A stretch of DNA of 23,678 bases from CADEEX01 sp040081555 (GCA_040081555.1 JBEBGG010000050.1:1-23678), one strand, 5' to 3'. Shown: positions 15,312 through 23,318, counted from the first letter of the stretch. The notes: generated from the letters alone by a model not told the origin. Numbers and translations are program-made.

Positions 15312-16388
15312 ATGACCACCCGCACCGGCCCAACACACAAAACGGTACGCCTCGCCACGTTCGGACTTGTAGCCCTAGGCGTGGCGCTGCCCCTCACGCC
15401 TCTACGGGGGCAGCAGGGTGCGGATGGGCAGGGACGGTTCAAGGCCGGGGTCGAACTGGTGAACGTCACCGCCACTGTGTCTGACCGCAACGGCCGCTTC
15501 GTGCCCGGCCTCACTGCCGACGATTTCGTCGTCTACGAAGACGACGCCCGCCAAACGGTGTCGCAGTTCAACGCCGAACGTGTGCCGGTGAGTCTCGGCA
15601 TCGCGCTGGACACCAGCGGCAGCATGATGGGCGAAAAGATCGAGGCCGCCCGCGCAGCGCTCAATCGCTTTCTATTCGACCTGCTCGACCGAGACGACGA
15701 GACCTTCCTGTATCAGTTCAGCGATGCGCCGTTTCTGCTGCAGGACTGGACAATTGATCGACAAGGCATCGGTCGGCAGCTCGGACGCATTCAGCCACAC
15801 GGCGGCACCGCCATCTACGACACGCTGATGGACGCGTTGCCACTGACCACCGGCGGACGGCACGCCAAGAAGGCGCTCCTGCTGATCTCGGATGGGAACG
15901 ATACCTCGAGCGCCGCCACAGTGAGCGACGTCAAGGCGCGCCTCCGCCAGACCGAAGTGCTGCTGTACGCCATTGGCATCGACGGCGACGACGAGCGAAT
16001 GCCGCGGGCTCCACTTCGTCCTCCACAGCCACGTCGACCGCCGCTGCCACGCTCGCCCTTTCCGCCGGGTCCACCCAGGCCGTGGTTCCCGCAGGCCTCA
16101 CCGCAGTTCCGGCCCTCTAGTCAGTGGCCCCAGGGCAATGACCAGCACGTCAACGCCACGGCCCTTCGCGAGCTGACCGACGATAGCGGTGGACGCACTG
16201 AAATCGTCCGTGGCCCCATGGATCTGGCACCGGCCACCGCCAGTATCGCCGACGAGTTGAGCAAGCAGTACTACCTCGGCTACACCTCGACCAACGGTGC
16301 CCATGACGGCCGCTGGCGATCGATCCACGTCGAACTCCGCGACCCTGCCTACCGCGTACGGGCCCGGCGCGGCTACATTGCGAACTAG
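15312..16388 (+). CDS. Secreted VWA-domain protein (VWFA-related Acidobacterial type)
   Basis: The 358-residue exported protein begins with a basic segment and a hydrophobic signal (residues about 11-30, VRLATFGLVALGVALPLTP). A leading beta-domain follows with the pattern VELVNVTATVSDRNG...LTADDFVVYED. The VWA domain carries the metal-site motif DTSGS (100-104), GGTAIYDTL and LLLISDGNDTSS. A proline- and arginine-rich insert (about residues 235-285) lies before the final strands, which end YYLGYTSTN and VRARRGYIAN. The arrangement matches proteins abundant in Acidobacteria; they are thought to mediate metal-dependent protein contacts in the envelope, but the partner is unknown. The ATG at 15312 is chosen for its AGGA site 3 nt upstream and the signal peptide; an in-frame ATG at 15171 would bury it. 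Confidence 0.88.
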   Translation: MTTRTGPTHKTVRLATFGLVALGVALPLTPLRGQQGADGQGRFKAGVELVNVTATVSDRNGRFVPGLTADDFVVYEDDARQTVSQFNAERVPVSLGIALDTSGSMMGEKIEAARAALNRFLFDLLDRDDETFLYQFSDAPFLLQDWTIDRQGIGRQLGRIQPHGGTAIYDTLMDALPLTTGGRHAKKALLLISDGNDTSSAATVSDVKARLRQTEVLLYAIGIDGDDERMPRAPLRPPQPRRPPLPRSPFPPGPPRPWFPQASPQFRPSSQWPQGNDQHVNATALRELTDDSGGRTEIVRGPMDLAPATASIADELSKQYYLGYTSTNGAHDGRWRSIHVELRDPAYRVRARRGYIAN

Positions 16389-16399
16389 AATGAGAGTCA

Positions 16400-17146
16400 G
16401 TGTCCTTGCTCGCCCTGGCCCTGGGCCTTAGCCTCCTCGGAAGTTTCGGTGGACTTCTCGTCGCCTCCTCGCTTCTCCTTTTCAGCGACAACATCCGGCG
16501 CCGCCTGGTACCGTGGCTCGTCAGCTACGCCGTTGGGGCCCTGCTGGGCGTGGCACTTCTCGCCCTGCTGCCAGAGGCGCTTGAGACGCTGAAACCGCCG
16601 GCGGTCTTCGGCACATTGCTCTTGGGCATCCTCGTGTTCTTCGTGCTCGAGAAGCTGGTCCTCATTCGCCATTGCCACACTGATGCCTGCCACGTGCACG
16701 GCGCCACGGCCACGCTGGTGATCGTTGGCGACGCCTTCCACAACTTTATCGACGGCGCCATCATCGCCACCGCGGTGATGACATCGGTGCCCCTTGGCGT
16801 CAATACGGCGATGGCGGTTGCGGCCCACGAGATTCCCCAAGAAGTGGGTGATATCGCCATCCTGCTCGCCGCTGGCTACAGCCGTCGTAAAGCGCTGATT
16901 CTCAACATCGTCTCCGGCTTGTCGGGCATCGTTGGCGCACTGCTGGCCTTCATGGCGGTATCGGTCGTGCCAAACATCCGCCCCTACGTGCTGGCGTTTT
17001 CCTCCGCGAGCATGCTCTACATCGCGATGTCAGATCTGATTCCTGACCTGCATCGTGGTGCAGTCGACAAGAACTCGCTGCGTCAGGTGCTGCTCATCGC
17101 CGCCGGCATTCTCACTATCGTTGGCTTCGAACGCCTCGTCGGGTAG
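16400..17146 (+). CDS. ZIP-family divalent metal transporter
   Basis: The 248-residue integral membrane protein has about eight hydrophobic segments. The ZIP metal-pathway motifs are present: GDAFHNFIDGAIIA in segment 4 (HNFxDG) and AAHEIPQEVGD in segment 5 (HExPxE). A short His/Cys-rich loop (HCHTDACHVHG) before segment 4 probably helps metal capture. Family members move Zn, Fe or related ions into the cytoplasm, or between compartments for GufA-like types. The start is GTG at 16400, 11 nt after the VWA stop, with GAGAG a few bases upstream. It is therefore likely co-transcribed with the VWA gene; the functional link, if any, may be metal supply to the VWA metal site, which is speculation. 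Confidence 0.9.
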   Translation: MSLLALALGLSLLGSFGGLLVASSLLLFSDNIRRRLVPWLVSYAVGALLGVALLALLPEALETLKPPAVFGTLLLGILVFFVLEKLVLIRHCHTDACHVHGATATLVIVGDAFHNFIDGAIIATAVMTSVPLGVNTAMAVAAHEIPQEVGDIAILLAAGYSRRKALILNIVSGLSGIVGALLAFMAVSVVPNIRPYVLAFSSASMLYIAMSDLIPDLHRGAVDKNSLRQVLLIAAGILTIVGFERLVG

Positions 17147-17238
17147 AGGGGGACGTCAGGCCAAAGCCGGACACTCCGTACCAAACTCGAGACGCCGAGC
17201 ACCAGCATTCACGGCCCGCTGCACAATTTCGTTCGCCT

Positions 17239-17274
17239 ATTTGCGCAGCCATCTGGCACTTCATTTGCGGCAGC
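17239..17274 (+). promoter_or_regulatory. Sigma-54 promoter of the BON-domain gene (core 17254-17268)
   Basis: TGGCAC (17254-17259), five bases, then TTGC (17265-17268) reproduces the -24/-12 consensus with exact spacing; only position 7 (T for G) and position 16 differ. Initiation is predicted near 17280, leaving a leader of about 39 nt with GGAGG at 17308-17312. A near-copy of the -12 side, ATTTGCGCAGC (17239-17249), precedes ATTTGCGGCAGC (17263-17274). Confidence 0.65.
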
Positions 17275-17318
17275 AGTGGTCAACAAGCGGCGTCGCACGC
17301 CGCGTCTGGAGGTGGACC

Positions 17319-17870
17319 ATGAGAAAGACTATGCTGGCGTTTGTCGTCTTCACGCTCGCACTCACGCCGCTCGCGTTTGCAAGCCAGGACCAGCGTACGG
17401 ACCAGCAAGTGTTCAACGACATTGCCAAGGCTGTGAATCGCTACTCGTTCTTCACCATCTTCGACGACGTGAACGTTGACGTGACCAATGGCGTGGCGAC
17501 CCTCACCGGCAAGGTGACGCAGCCATTCAAGAGCGGCGAGATCGCCAAACGCGCCGCCAAGGTGGCCGGCGTGCACTCGGTGGTCAACCAGATCGTGGTG
17601 CTGCCACTCTCCGGGTTCGACGACAGTCTGCGCTACAGGATCGCACGGTCGATCTACGGCAATCAGAACTTCTGGAACTATGCGGTGATGGCCTATCCAC
17701 CGATCCACATCGTGGTCGACCGGGGCCGAGTGACGCTCACCGGAGTCGTGCAGAGCGACGTAGACCGTGCGATTGCGCGCTCTCTGGCAACGTTCGAGTT
17801 TGGTGTCTTCTCGGTGACCAACGAGCTGAAGACCGCGGCCGAGATGAAGGCGCTGCGTGCAACATCCTGA
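17319..17870 (+). CDS. Exported protein with two BON domains
   Basis: The 183-residue protein has a clear signal peptide (MRKTMLAFVVFTLALTPLAFA, cleavage after about residue 21). Two BON domains follow at about 27-95 and 103-172. Each shows the hallmark strand pattern: VDVTNGVATLTGKV...VAGVHSVVNQIVV and IVVDRGRVTLTGVVQSDVDRAIA...VFSVTNEL. BON proteins such as OsmY are periplasmic and bind phospholipid or the envelope under stress. The ATG at 17319 has a strong GGAGG 6 nt upstream. The gene follows the ZIP gene by 172 bp and carries its own sigma-54 promoter. Its 3' end overlaps the alpha/beta hydrolase gene by 14 nt. Confidence 0.92.
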   Translation: MRKTMLAFVVFTLALTPLAFASQDQRTDQQVFNDIAKAVNRYSFFTIFDDVNVDVTNGVATLTGKVTQPFKSGEIAKRAAKVAGVHSVVNQIVVLPLSGFDDSLRYRIARSIYGNQNFWNYAVMAYPPIHIVVDRGRVTLTGVVQSDVDRAIARSLATFEFGVFSVTNELKTAAEMKALRATS

Positions 17871-18561
17871 GGAACTTCCGGTGGATCTCGAGACGGGCGC
17901 GACCACCGCGCTGGTCTACGAGAGACAGGGACCACCGGTCGGGGCTTCGCTGATACTGGCCCATGGGGCCGGCGCAGGTCAGCGAAGCCCGTTTTTGGTC
18001 GAGTTTGCGGAGGCCCTCGCTCGGCGCGGGCTCGACATCATCACATTCAACTTCCCCTACACCGAACAACACCGCAAGCTGCCGGACCGGCGTCCGGTGC
18101 TCGACTCCTGCTACCGTGCGGTCATTCACACGGTGCGGAAAGCGGTGCCGAGTGCGCGTGAGTGGCTCTTTGCAGGCGGCAAATCCATGGGCGGCCGCAT
18201 CGCCACACACGTGGTGTCCGCCGACGCGGCCAGTCCCGTGCGCGGGCTCGTCTTGCTCGGCTACCCGATGCATCCGCCAGGCAGACCGCTCGAGCGGCGT
18301 GACGCCCACCTGCCAGAACTGCGGCGCCCCGCACTCATCGTCCAGGGAGGCCGGGATCCGTTCGGCACGCCGGAAGAGTTCTCAGGCGTATTGGCGCGCA
18401 TGTCGCCCACGCCCACGCTGCATGTCGTCGAGCGAGGCGACCACTCGTTCAAGGTCGTGCCGGGCGGAAAGAAGATCCAGGCAGAGGTGCATTCTGGCCT
18501 GCAAGCGACCATCGTCGAGTGGATTCAGTCGGTGATGAGCGGACGTAATTCGATGACGTGA
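17857..18561 (+). CDS. Alpha/beta hydrolase (dienelactone-hydrolase/KANL3-Tex30-like)
   Basis: The 234-residue alpha/beta hydrolase has an oxyanion strand (LILAHGAGAGQ), the nucleophile elbow GKSMGGR, the acid in QGGRDPFG, and the histidine in GDHSF. The HGAGAG and GKSMGG pair marks the compact KANL3/Tex30-like group, which has predicted esterase or peptidase-like activity but unknown substrates. No signal peptide is seen. The start is uncertain. GTG at 17857 has GAAGG 6 nt upstream and overlaps the BON gene; GTG at 17881 has GAGGA about 8 nt upstream and would give a shorter, non-overlapping protein. Either way it is in the BON operon. The end overlaps the convergent ferredoxin gene by 37 bp. 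Confidence 0.85.
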   Translation: MQHPEELPVDLETGATTALVYERQGPPVGASLILAHGAGAGQRSPFLVEFAEALARRGLDIITFNFPYTEQHRKLPDRRPVLDSCYRAVIHTVRKAVPSAREWLFAGGKSMGGRIATHVVSADAASPVRGLVLLGYPMHPPGRPLERRDAHLPELRRPALIVQGGRDPFGTPEEFSGVLARMSPTPTLHVVERGDHSFKVVPGGKKIQAEVHSGLQATIVEWIQSVMSGRNSMT

Positions 18562-18890
18562 TCGGCAACGACGGCGCCGCCGATGAGATGCTCCTGGAGA
18601 ATTCGCTCCAGCACCGGCGGATCGCAGGCGCCGTACCACGCACCTTCGGGATACACCACCGCAATCGGGCCGCCTTCGCAGATGCGCAGGCAATTCGCCT
18701 TGGTGCGGAGCACACCGCCCTGCTCTGACAGGCCGAGATCTTTCAGACGCCGCTTCAGATAATCCCAGGCCACGAGGCTGCGCTCTTTGTCACAGCATTT
18801 AGGCGTGGTCTGGTCAGCACACAAGAAGATGTGACGGCGCGCGACAGGGACACCGATGCTGGCAGCGATCTTCTTCTGGGAACTCGTCAT
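18525..18890 (-). CDS. Thioredoxin-like [2Fe-2S] ferredoxin
   Basis: The 121-residue protein has the ligand pattern of thioredoxin-fold ferredoxins: C24 (IFLCADQ), C32/C33, then C67 and C71 in NCLRICEGGPIAVVYPEGAWYG. The family includes stand-alone ferredoxins and the NuoE C-terminal fold; the stand-alone type carries electrons in poorly defined pathways. An N-terminal extension of about 18 residues precedes the fold. It is transcribed alone on the minus strand, overlapping the alpha/beta hydrolase gene tail by 37 bp. No Shine-Dalgarno is obvious before the ATG at 18890. Confidence 0.9.
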   Translation of the reverse strand: MTSSQKKIAASIGVPVARRHIFLCADQTTPKCCDKERSLVAWDYLKRRLKDLGLSEQGGVLRTKANCLRICEGGPIAVVYPEGAWYGACDPPVLERILQEHLIGGAVVADHVIELRPLITD

Positions 18891-19023
18891 GTCGTCAACA
18901 CGTCAGAGCCTCGGTACGAGCAGGCGTTGGCACCGATGATACGGGATGGGCGCCCGATCTGCGCGCCCTCGCACTGCCGCACCAAGGCACCCAGGCGCCC
19001 TGACACCGGCGACACCTCTGGCC

Positions 19024-19032
19024 TGCTATGAT
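19024..19032 (+). promoter_or_regulatory. Candidate extended -10 promoter (TGCTATGAT) for apaG
   Basis: TGCTATGAT fits TGnTATAAT except one base; extended -10 promoters need little -35. Initiation near 19039 would exclude the ATG at 19028 and favour the ATG at 19061 or 19142 as the apaG start. Confidence 0.35.
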
Positions 19033-19060
19033 GGAAACGGTTAGAGCAGCGCCCCAATTC

Positions 19061-19537
19061 ATGGCTGGATTCAGAGACAAAGACGATTCCGACGACGAGT
19101 TCGACGACGAGGTCGGCCGACCGACGCGCGGGCGCCACGCGATGCATGCCTCCTCATCTGAGGCGGTCACCAACAACGTGCGCGTCGAGGTGGAGTCGGA
19201 ATATGCTGCCGAACACTCGCAGCCATTCCAGAACCATTGGTTTTTCCACTACACGGTCCGCATCACAAACGAAGGCGACGAGACCGTCACGCTCATCAGC
19301 CGACACTGGATCATCTCTCAGGCAGACGGCCAGAGTGAGGAAGTGAAGGGCCCAGGTGTGGTCGGAGAGCAGCCCGTGCTCAACCCTGGCGAGTCATTTC
19401 AGTACACCTCGGGCTGCCCTCTGAAGACGTCGACCGGCGTCATGCGCGGCACGTATCAGATGGTGACCGAAGGGGGCGACCACTTCGACGTGGAAATTGC
19501 GCCCTTCGCGCTCCACGAGCCATACACGGTTCACTAG
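19061..19537 (+). CDS. apaG: ApaG protein
   Basis: The 158-residue protein carries the ApaG/DUF525 beta-sandwich from about residue 37: NNVRVEVESEYAAEHSQP, HYTVRITNEGDETVTLISRHWIIS, VVGEQPVLNPGESFQYTSGCPL and GTYQMV. The domain binds nucleotides or pyrophosphate and is linked to diadenosine tetraphosphate and cation responses; its biochemical role is unsettled. The usual length is about 125 residues, so starting at 19142 gives the standard size. The acidic stretch upstream (DKDDSDDEFDDEVGRP) has coding-like GC-rich third bases, which argues for an earlier start. 19061 is chosen because the candidate promoter overlaps the still earlier ATG at 19028. No ribosome-binding site distinguishes them. 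Confidence 0.87.
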   Translation: MAGFRDKDDSDDEFDDEVGRPTRGRHAMHASSSEAVTNNVRVEVESEYAAEHSQPFQNHWFFHYTVRITNEGDETVTLISRHWIISQADGQSEEVKGPGVVGEQPVLNPGESFQYTSGCPLKTSTGVMRGTYQMVTEGGDHFDVEIAPFALHEPYTVH

Positions 19538-19582
19538 AGACGAGCCGACTCGCGATATACTCCCCGGCTTCGAGGAGGTGCG

Positions 19583-20239
19583 ATGATCCGACGCCTGTGG
19601 GTACCCGGCGCAGTTCTGCTGCTCTCGTTCCTGGTGCTGACACCGCGTCCCGCCGCAGCGCCTATCATCGGCCAGATGCGCGTGGCGCTTCTGGTCGACT
19701 CGAGTTCGAACATGGCGTCGATGCTCACACCGTTTCGCGCCGCCCTGCTGGCCTTTCTCGATGGCCTGCCAGGCACAGCCGATACTCTCGAGCCTGAACT
19801 CACCATGATCACCACGGGCGGACAACTGCGCGTGCGCGTGCCGGCCACCACCAATCGCGCTACGTTGCGAACAGCGATGGCCGGATTCGCCCCAGACGGC
19901 GGCGGCAACTCGTTCCTGGAGACCATGCTCGAGACCGACAAGCGTTTCTTGAAAAGCAGCGAGCGCCGCCCCATCTTCGTCGTGATGATGGCGGACAGCA
20001 ACTCCAATCGGGGCGAGCCGCGCATCGACGACTACAACCTCTTTGCGAAGGATTTTCTCCAGCGCGGTGGCCGCGCCCATGCGATCCTGATCCGCGGTCC
20101 GAACCCGGGCATCAACAGTGACATCCTGGCGCACCTGACCGGCAACACCGGCGGCTACTACGATCAGCTTGCCGTACCGAATGCGCTGCCAAACAGGATG
20201 AAGTACATCGCGGCGATGGTCAGCGCGGATCAGCCCTAA
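19583..20239 (+). CDS. Exported VWA-like protein with altered metal site
   Basis: The 218-residue protein has a signal peptide (MIRRLWVPGAVLLLSFLVL...AAA, residues 1-26) and a single VWA-like domain: MRVALLVDSSSNM, a central GGNSFLETML, and IFVVMMADSNSN. The metal-ion-dependent adhesion site reads D39-S-S41-S-N43, so the third DxSxS position is asparagine. It lacks the leading beta-domain and proline-rich insert of the other VWA protein in this window. The ATG at 19583 is fixed by GAGGAGG at 19572-19578, five bases upstream. TATACT (19556-19561) is a possible -10. Its TAA overlaps the recQ stop on the other strand. The role is unknown. Confidence 0.83.
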   Translation: MIRRLWVPGAVLLLSFLVLTPRPAAAPIIGQMRVALLVDSSSNMASMLTPFRAALLAFLDGLPGTADTLEPELTMITTGGQLRVRVPATTNRATLRTAMAGFAPDGGGNSFLETMLETDKRFLKSSERRPIFVVMMADSNSNRGEPRIDDYNLFAKDFLQRGGRAHAILIRGPNPGINSDILAHLTGNTGGYYDQLAVPNALPNRMKYIAAMVSADQP

Positions 20240-22092
20240 GCGGGGCGTCGATGCGTACGAATGGCGTCCAGGAACTGGTCGCCGAAATCCGCCGCCTTCT
20301 TCGCGCCCACGCCGTAGATCTCGTGCAAGTCATCAAGGGTAGACGGCTGACGCCCGGCCATGTCACGAAGCGTTGTGTCGTGAAAGATGACATACGGCGG
20401 CACGCCACGGTCACGTGCAATCTTCAGGCGCACACCGCGTAAGACGTCGAACAGCTCCTCATCACCGCTGAAGCTCGGCGCTCCGGCACCCCGCCGCTTC
20501 GACTTTCCTTTTGGCGGCTGCTGCTCTCGATAGAGAAAGCAGTCACCTTCACCCTTGAGAAGCAGCGCCCCAGCTGCAGTCACCTTCAGCACGGGATACG
20601 GGTCGCCCTCGCGCGCCAGCACACCGTCGGCCACCAGTTGTTCGATGTAGCCGCGAATCGCGACGCTGGCCTCATCCTTGAGCAATCCGAACGTCGACAG
20701 CGTGTCGTGCCCAGCGGCGAGCACTTTCTCGCTGGCCTTGCCAATCAGCACGTCAGTGACATGGCCCACGCCCCAGGCCTGGCGGACACGCGCCACACAA
20801 GACAGAATCTTGCGCGCCACCGTCGTTGAATCCGGCACGGGATCGAGTTCCTTCAGGCACCAGTCGCAGCTCCCGCAATTCTCGCGCTCGTAGCGTTCAC
20901 CAAAGTACTCAACCAGCGACTGATGACGACACCGCGTGCCGGCCGCATAGCGTTCAATGTCGCGCAACAGGCTTCGGGTGCTCTCGGTCCACTCGCCGTT
21001 GGACTCGAGCATCTGCCTCCAGCGCACGAAGTCGGACCCTGAGTAGATCAGCACGCACTCAGCGGTAAGGCCGTCGCGGCCGGCACGCCCGGCCTCCTGT
21101 TGATAGTGCTCGGGTGAGCGGGGCGCGCCTGCGTGCACCACGAAGCGCACATTCGATCGGTCGATGCCCATACCAAACGCCACCGTGGCCACCACAATCT
21201 CGACCTTCTCGTCGAGGAACTCTTCCTGGTGCGCGGCTCGCATTTCGTCCGAGAGGCCCGCATGGTACGGAACCGCGCGGTGCCCCTCGCTGCGCAACCA
21301 CTCCGCCAGCGCCTCAACCTCACGGCGGGATGTGCAGTAGATAATGCCGGCTTCATCGTCGTGACGGGAGAGCACCTGGGTGAGTTGCGCGTGGAGGTTG
21401 CCTCGGCGAAGGACCCGATAAAGGAGATTGGGCCGGTCGAAGGAGCCAACCAGCACGAGCGGGTCCTGAAGACGCAGCTCTGAGACGATGTCGTTACGTA
21501 CACGTCCGGTGGCGGTCGCCGTGAACGCATGAAACGATGCGTCTGGGAACTCCTCACGCAGCTTCCCGAGCTGTCGATATTCCGTGCGAAAGTCGTGGCC
21601 CCATTGACTGATGCAGTGCGCTTCGTCGATGGCGAAGAATCGCACCCCGCACTGCTTCAGCATCCGCCTGAAGCCCTGACTCCCCTCGCCGACCAGCCGC
21701 TCAGGCGACAGGTAAAGGAGGCGGCACCGATCGTCGCGCAGGCTGGCCAACACCTCATCGCGCTCGGCTGTCGACTGGCTACTGTTCAGGAATGCGGCAG
21801 CCACCCCGTCGACGCGCAGGCCGTCCACCTGATCTTTCATCAACGAGATGAGCGGCGAGACGACCACGGCGAGGCCCCGACGACCGTCAGCCGCGGGCTC
21901 GCTGACTGTGCCCATCACCACAGCTGGCGCCTGAAAGCAGAGCGACTTGCCGCCGCCTGTGGGCAGAACCACGACGCTGTCGCGGCAGTCGAGCACCGCG
22001 TGCATGGCGTCGCGTTGCAGCGGACGGAAATCGGCAAATCCCCAAATGCGATGCAGCGCCTCGCGCAGGGCGGTGTCGTAGGCGGCGGTCAG
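20236..22092 (-). CDS. recQ: ATP-dependent DNA helicase RecQ
   Basis: The 618-residue 3'-5' helicase for recombination and fork repair has motif 0 (GFADFRPLQRDAM), Walker A LPTGGGKS (K49), DEAH in AIDEAHCISQWGHDF, TATATGRVRND, VATVAFGMGIDRSNVR and QEAGRAGRDG. The RecQ zinc site (RCRHQSLVEYFGE...CGSCDWC), a winged-helix region and a C-terminal HRDC domain (about 535-615) follow. No ATG or TTG lies where the family begins. CTG at 22092 follows GAGGAAA and overlaps the ispG TGA (CTGA), giving a family-like N-terminus. ATG at 22290 would add 66 residues read from inside ispG with no homology, so CTG is preferred with moderate certainty. It is translationally coupled to ispG. Confidence 0.93.
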   Translation of the reverse strand: MTAAYDTALREALHRIWGFADFRPLQRDAMHAVLDCRDSVVVLPTGGGKSLCFQAPAVVMGTVSEPAADGRRGLAVVVSPLISLMKDQVDGLRVDGVAAAFLNSSQSTAERDEVLASLRDDRCRLLYLSPERLVGEGSQGFRRMLKQCGVRFFAIDEAHCISQWGHDFRTEYRQLGKLREEFPDASFHAFTATATGRVRNDIVSELRLQDPLVLVGSFDRPNLLYRVLRRGNLHAQLTQVLSRHDDEAGIIYCTSRREVEALAEWLRSEGHRAVPYHAGLSDEMRAAHQEEFLDEKVEIVVATVAFGMGIDRSNVRFVVHAGAPRSPEHYQQEAGRAGRDGLTAECVLIYSGSDFVRWRQMLESNGEWTESTRSLLRDIERYAAGTRCRHQSLVEYFGERYERENCGSCDWCLKELDPVPDSTTVARKILSCVARVRQAWGVGHVTDVLIGKASEKVLAAGHDTLSTFGLLKDEASVAIRGYIEQLVADGVLAREGDPYPVLKVTAAGALLLKGEGDCFLYREQQPPKGKSKRRGAGAPSFSGDEELFDVLRGVRLKIARDRGVPPYVIFHDTTLRDMAGRQPSTLDDLHEIYGVGAKKAADFGDQFLDAIRTHRRPA

Positions 22093-23318
22093 GCTTTCCT
22101 CGCGTAGTGGCCGACCACGTAGTCGTCGACCAGCTGCTGGAACGCGACCGAGAGTTCCTCGTAGGTGCCGCGCAGCGTCTTCACGTGCTCGCCGTCGATG
22201 AAGATCGGACAGTTTGGCGACTCGCCGGTGCCTGGCAGGCTGATGCCGATGTTGGCCGCCTTCGACTCCCCCGGTCCGTTCACGACGCAACCCATGACGG
22301 CGAGGGTCATGGTCTCAACGCCGTCGTAGTGGGCCTTCCATGTCGGCATCTGCCCGCGGATGTAGTCCTGAATGCGCTCTGCCAGTTCCTGAAAGGTGGA
22401 GCTTGTGGTGCGTCCGCAGCCCGGACACGCAGTGACGCTTGGAGAGAAGGCGCGCAGGCCGAGCGACTGCAGGAGTTCGCAGGCGGCGTAGACCTCTTCA
22501 CGCCGATCACCACCGGGACGTGGCGTGAGCGACACACGGATCGTGTCGCCAATGCCTTCGTTCAGCAGCACACCCATCGCGGCTGAGGACCACACCAGCC
22601 CCTTGGTCCCCATACCCGCCTCGGTGAGGCCCAGGTGCAGCGGCTGGTCGGTCTGTTTGGAAAGCGCGCGATAGACCGCAATGAGATCGCGTGGACGCGA
22701 GGTCTTGCAGGAAATGATGACCTGGTCCTTCCGCAGTCCGGACTCGATCGCCAGCGCGGTGGACTCGACCGCCGAGAACACCATGCACTCGTTGATGATC
22801 TCCTCGGATTCTTTGCCGAGGTGACGGTCGGTGTTCTCCTGCATCCGCGCCACCACCAGCTCCTGATTGAGCGAACCGCCATTCACCCCGATGCGGACCG
22901 GCTTCTGGCGATCGACCGCCACCTGGCAGATCATCGAGAACTGCTCATCACGGCGCCTACCGGTACCAACGTTGCCGGGATTGATGCGGTATTTGTCGAG
23001 CGCCTCCGCACAGGCCGGAAACTTCGTGAGCAGCAGGTGACCGTTGTAGTGGAAGTCACCGATCAGCGGTGCGGTGCAGCCGGCGTCGAGCATGCGCTGC
23101 TTGATCTCGGGCACCTTCGCGGCGGCGTCCGGCGTGTTCACGGTGACGCGCACCATCTCGGATCCGGCCTGCGCGAGCTCGATGCACTGCGTGGCCGTCG
23201 CCACGGCATCGGCGGTGTCGGTCATCGTCATCGACTGCACGACGATGGGCGCGCCGCCGCCAACCTGGACGCGGCCGACTTTGACGCCCACGGTCCTGTG
23301 GAGCCTCGCGATGGCCAT
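22089..23318 (-). CDS. ispG: 4-hydroxy-3-methylbut-2-enyl diphosphate synthase (flavodoxin/ferredoxin)
   Basis: The 409-residue enzyme of the MEP isoprenoid pathway reductively converts MEcPP to HMBPP using a [4Fe-4S] cluster. The N-terminal TIM-barrel contains VVQSMTMTDTADAVAT, LIGDFHYNGHLLL, YRINPGNVG and RIGVNGGSL. The cluster ligands are C298 and C301 (ACPGCGRTT) and C344 (MGCVVNGPGE), with the fourth ligand glutamate at E351. The length fits the short bacterial type without the plant/chlamydial insert. The ATG at 23318 has no Shine-Dalgarno; TATCAT lies 9 nt upstream. It is the first gene of a pair with recQ. Confidence 0.97.
   Translation of the reverse strand: MAIARLHRTVGVKVGRVQVGGGAPIVVQSMTMTDTADAVATATQCIELAQAGSEMVRVTVNTPDAAAKVPEIKQRMLDAGCTAPLIGDFHYNGHLLLTKFPACAEALDKYRINPGNVGTGRRRDEQFSMICQVAVDRQKPVRIGVNGGSLNQELVVARMQENTDRHLGKESEEIINECMVFSAVESTALAIESGLRKDQVIISCKTSRPRDLIAVYRALSKQTDQPLHLGLTEAGMGTKGLVWSSAAMGVLLNEGIGDTIRVSLTPRPGGDRREEVYAACELLQSLGLRAFSPSVTACPGCGRTTSSTFQELAERIQDYIRGQMPTWKAHYDGVETMTLAVMGCVVNGPGESKAANIGISLPGTGESPNCPIFIDGEHVKTLRGTYEELSVAFQQLVDDYVVGHYARKA
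22095..22101 (-). promoter_or_regulatory. Ribosome-binding site (GAGGAAA) supporting the recQ CTG start
   Basis: GAGGAAA on the minus strand lies inside the last codons of ispG, with its GAGG core 5 nt before the CTG at 22092. It is the only good Shine-Dalgarno near the expected RecQ N-terminus. Confidence 0.5.

Noticed and set aside
17147..17220. Possible terminator after the ZIP gene
   Set aside because: Only 4-bp stems (such as CGGA/TCCG and CTCG/CGAG) without a T-run were found.
18928..18942. TTGGCAC, a perfect -24 half of a sigma-54 promoter upstream of apaG
   Set aside because: The -12 position reads ATAC instead of TTGC, so the required GC is missing.
19556..19561. TATACT as a promoter of the second VWA gene
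   Set aside because: The hexamer is good but no -35 lies at 16-18 bp; it is noted in the gene entry and not called as a separate promoter.
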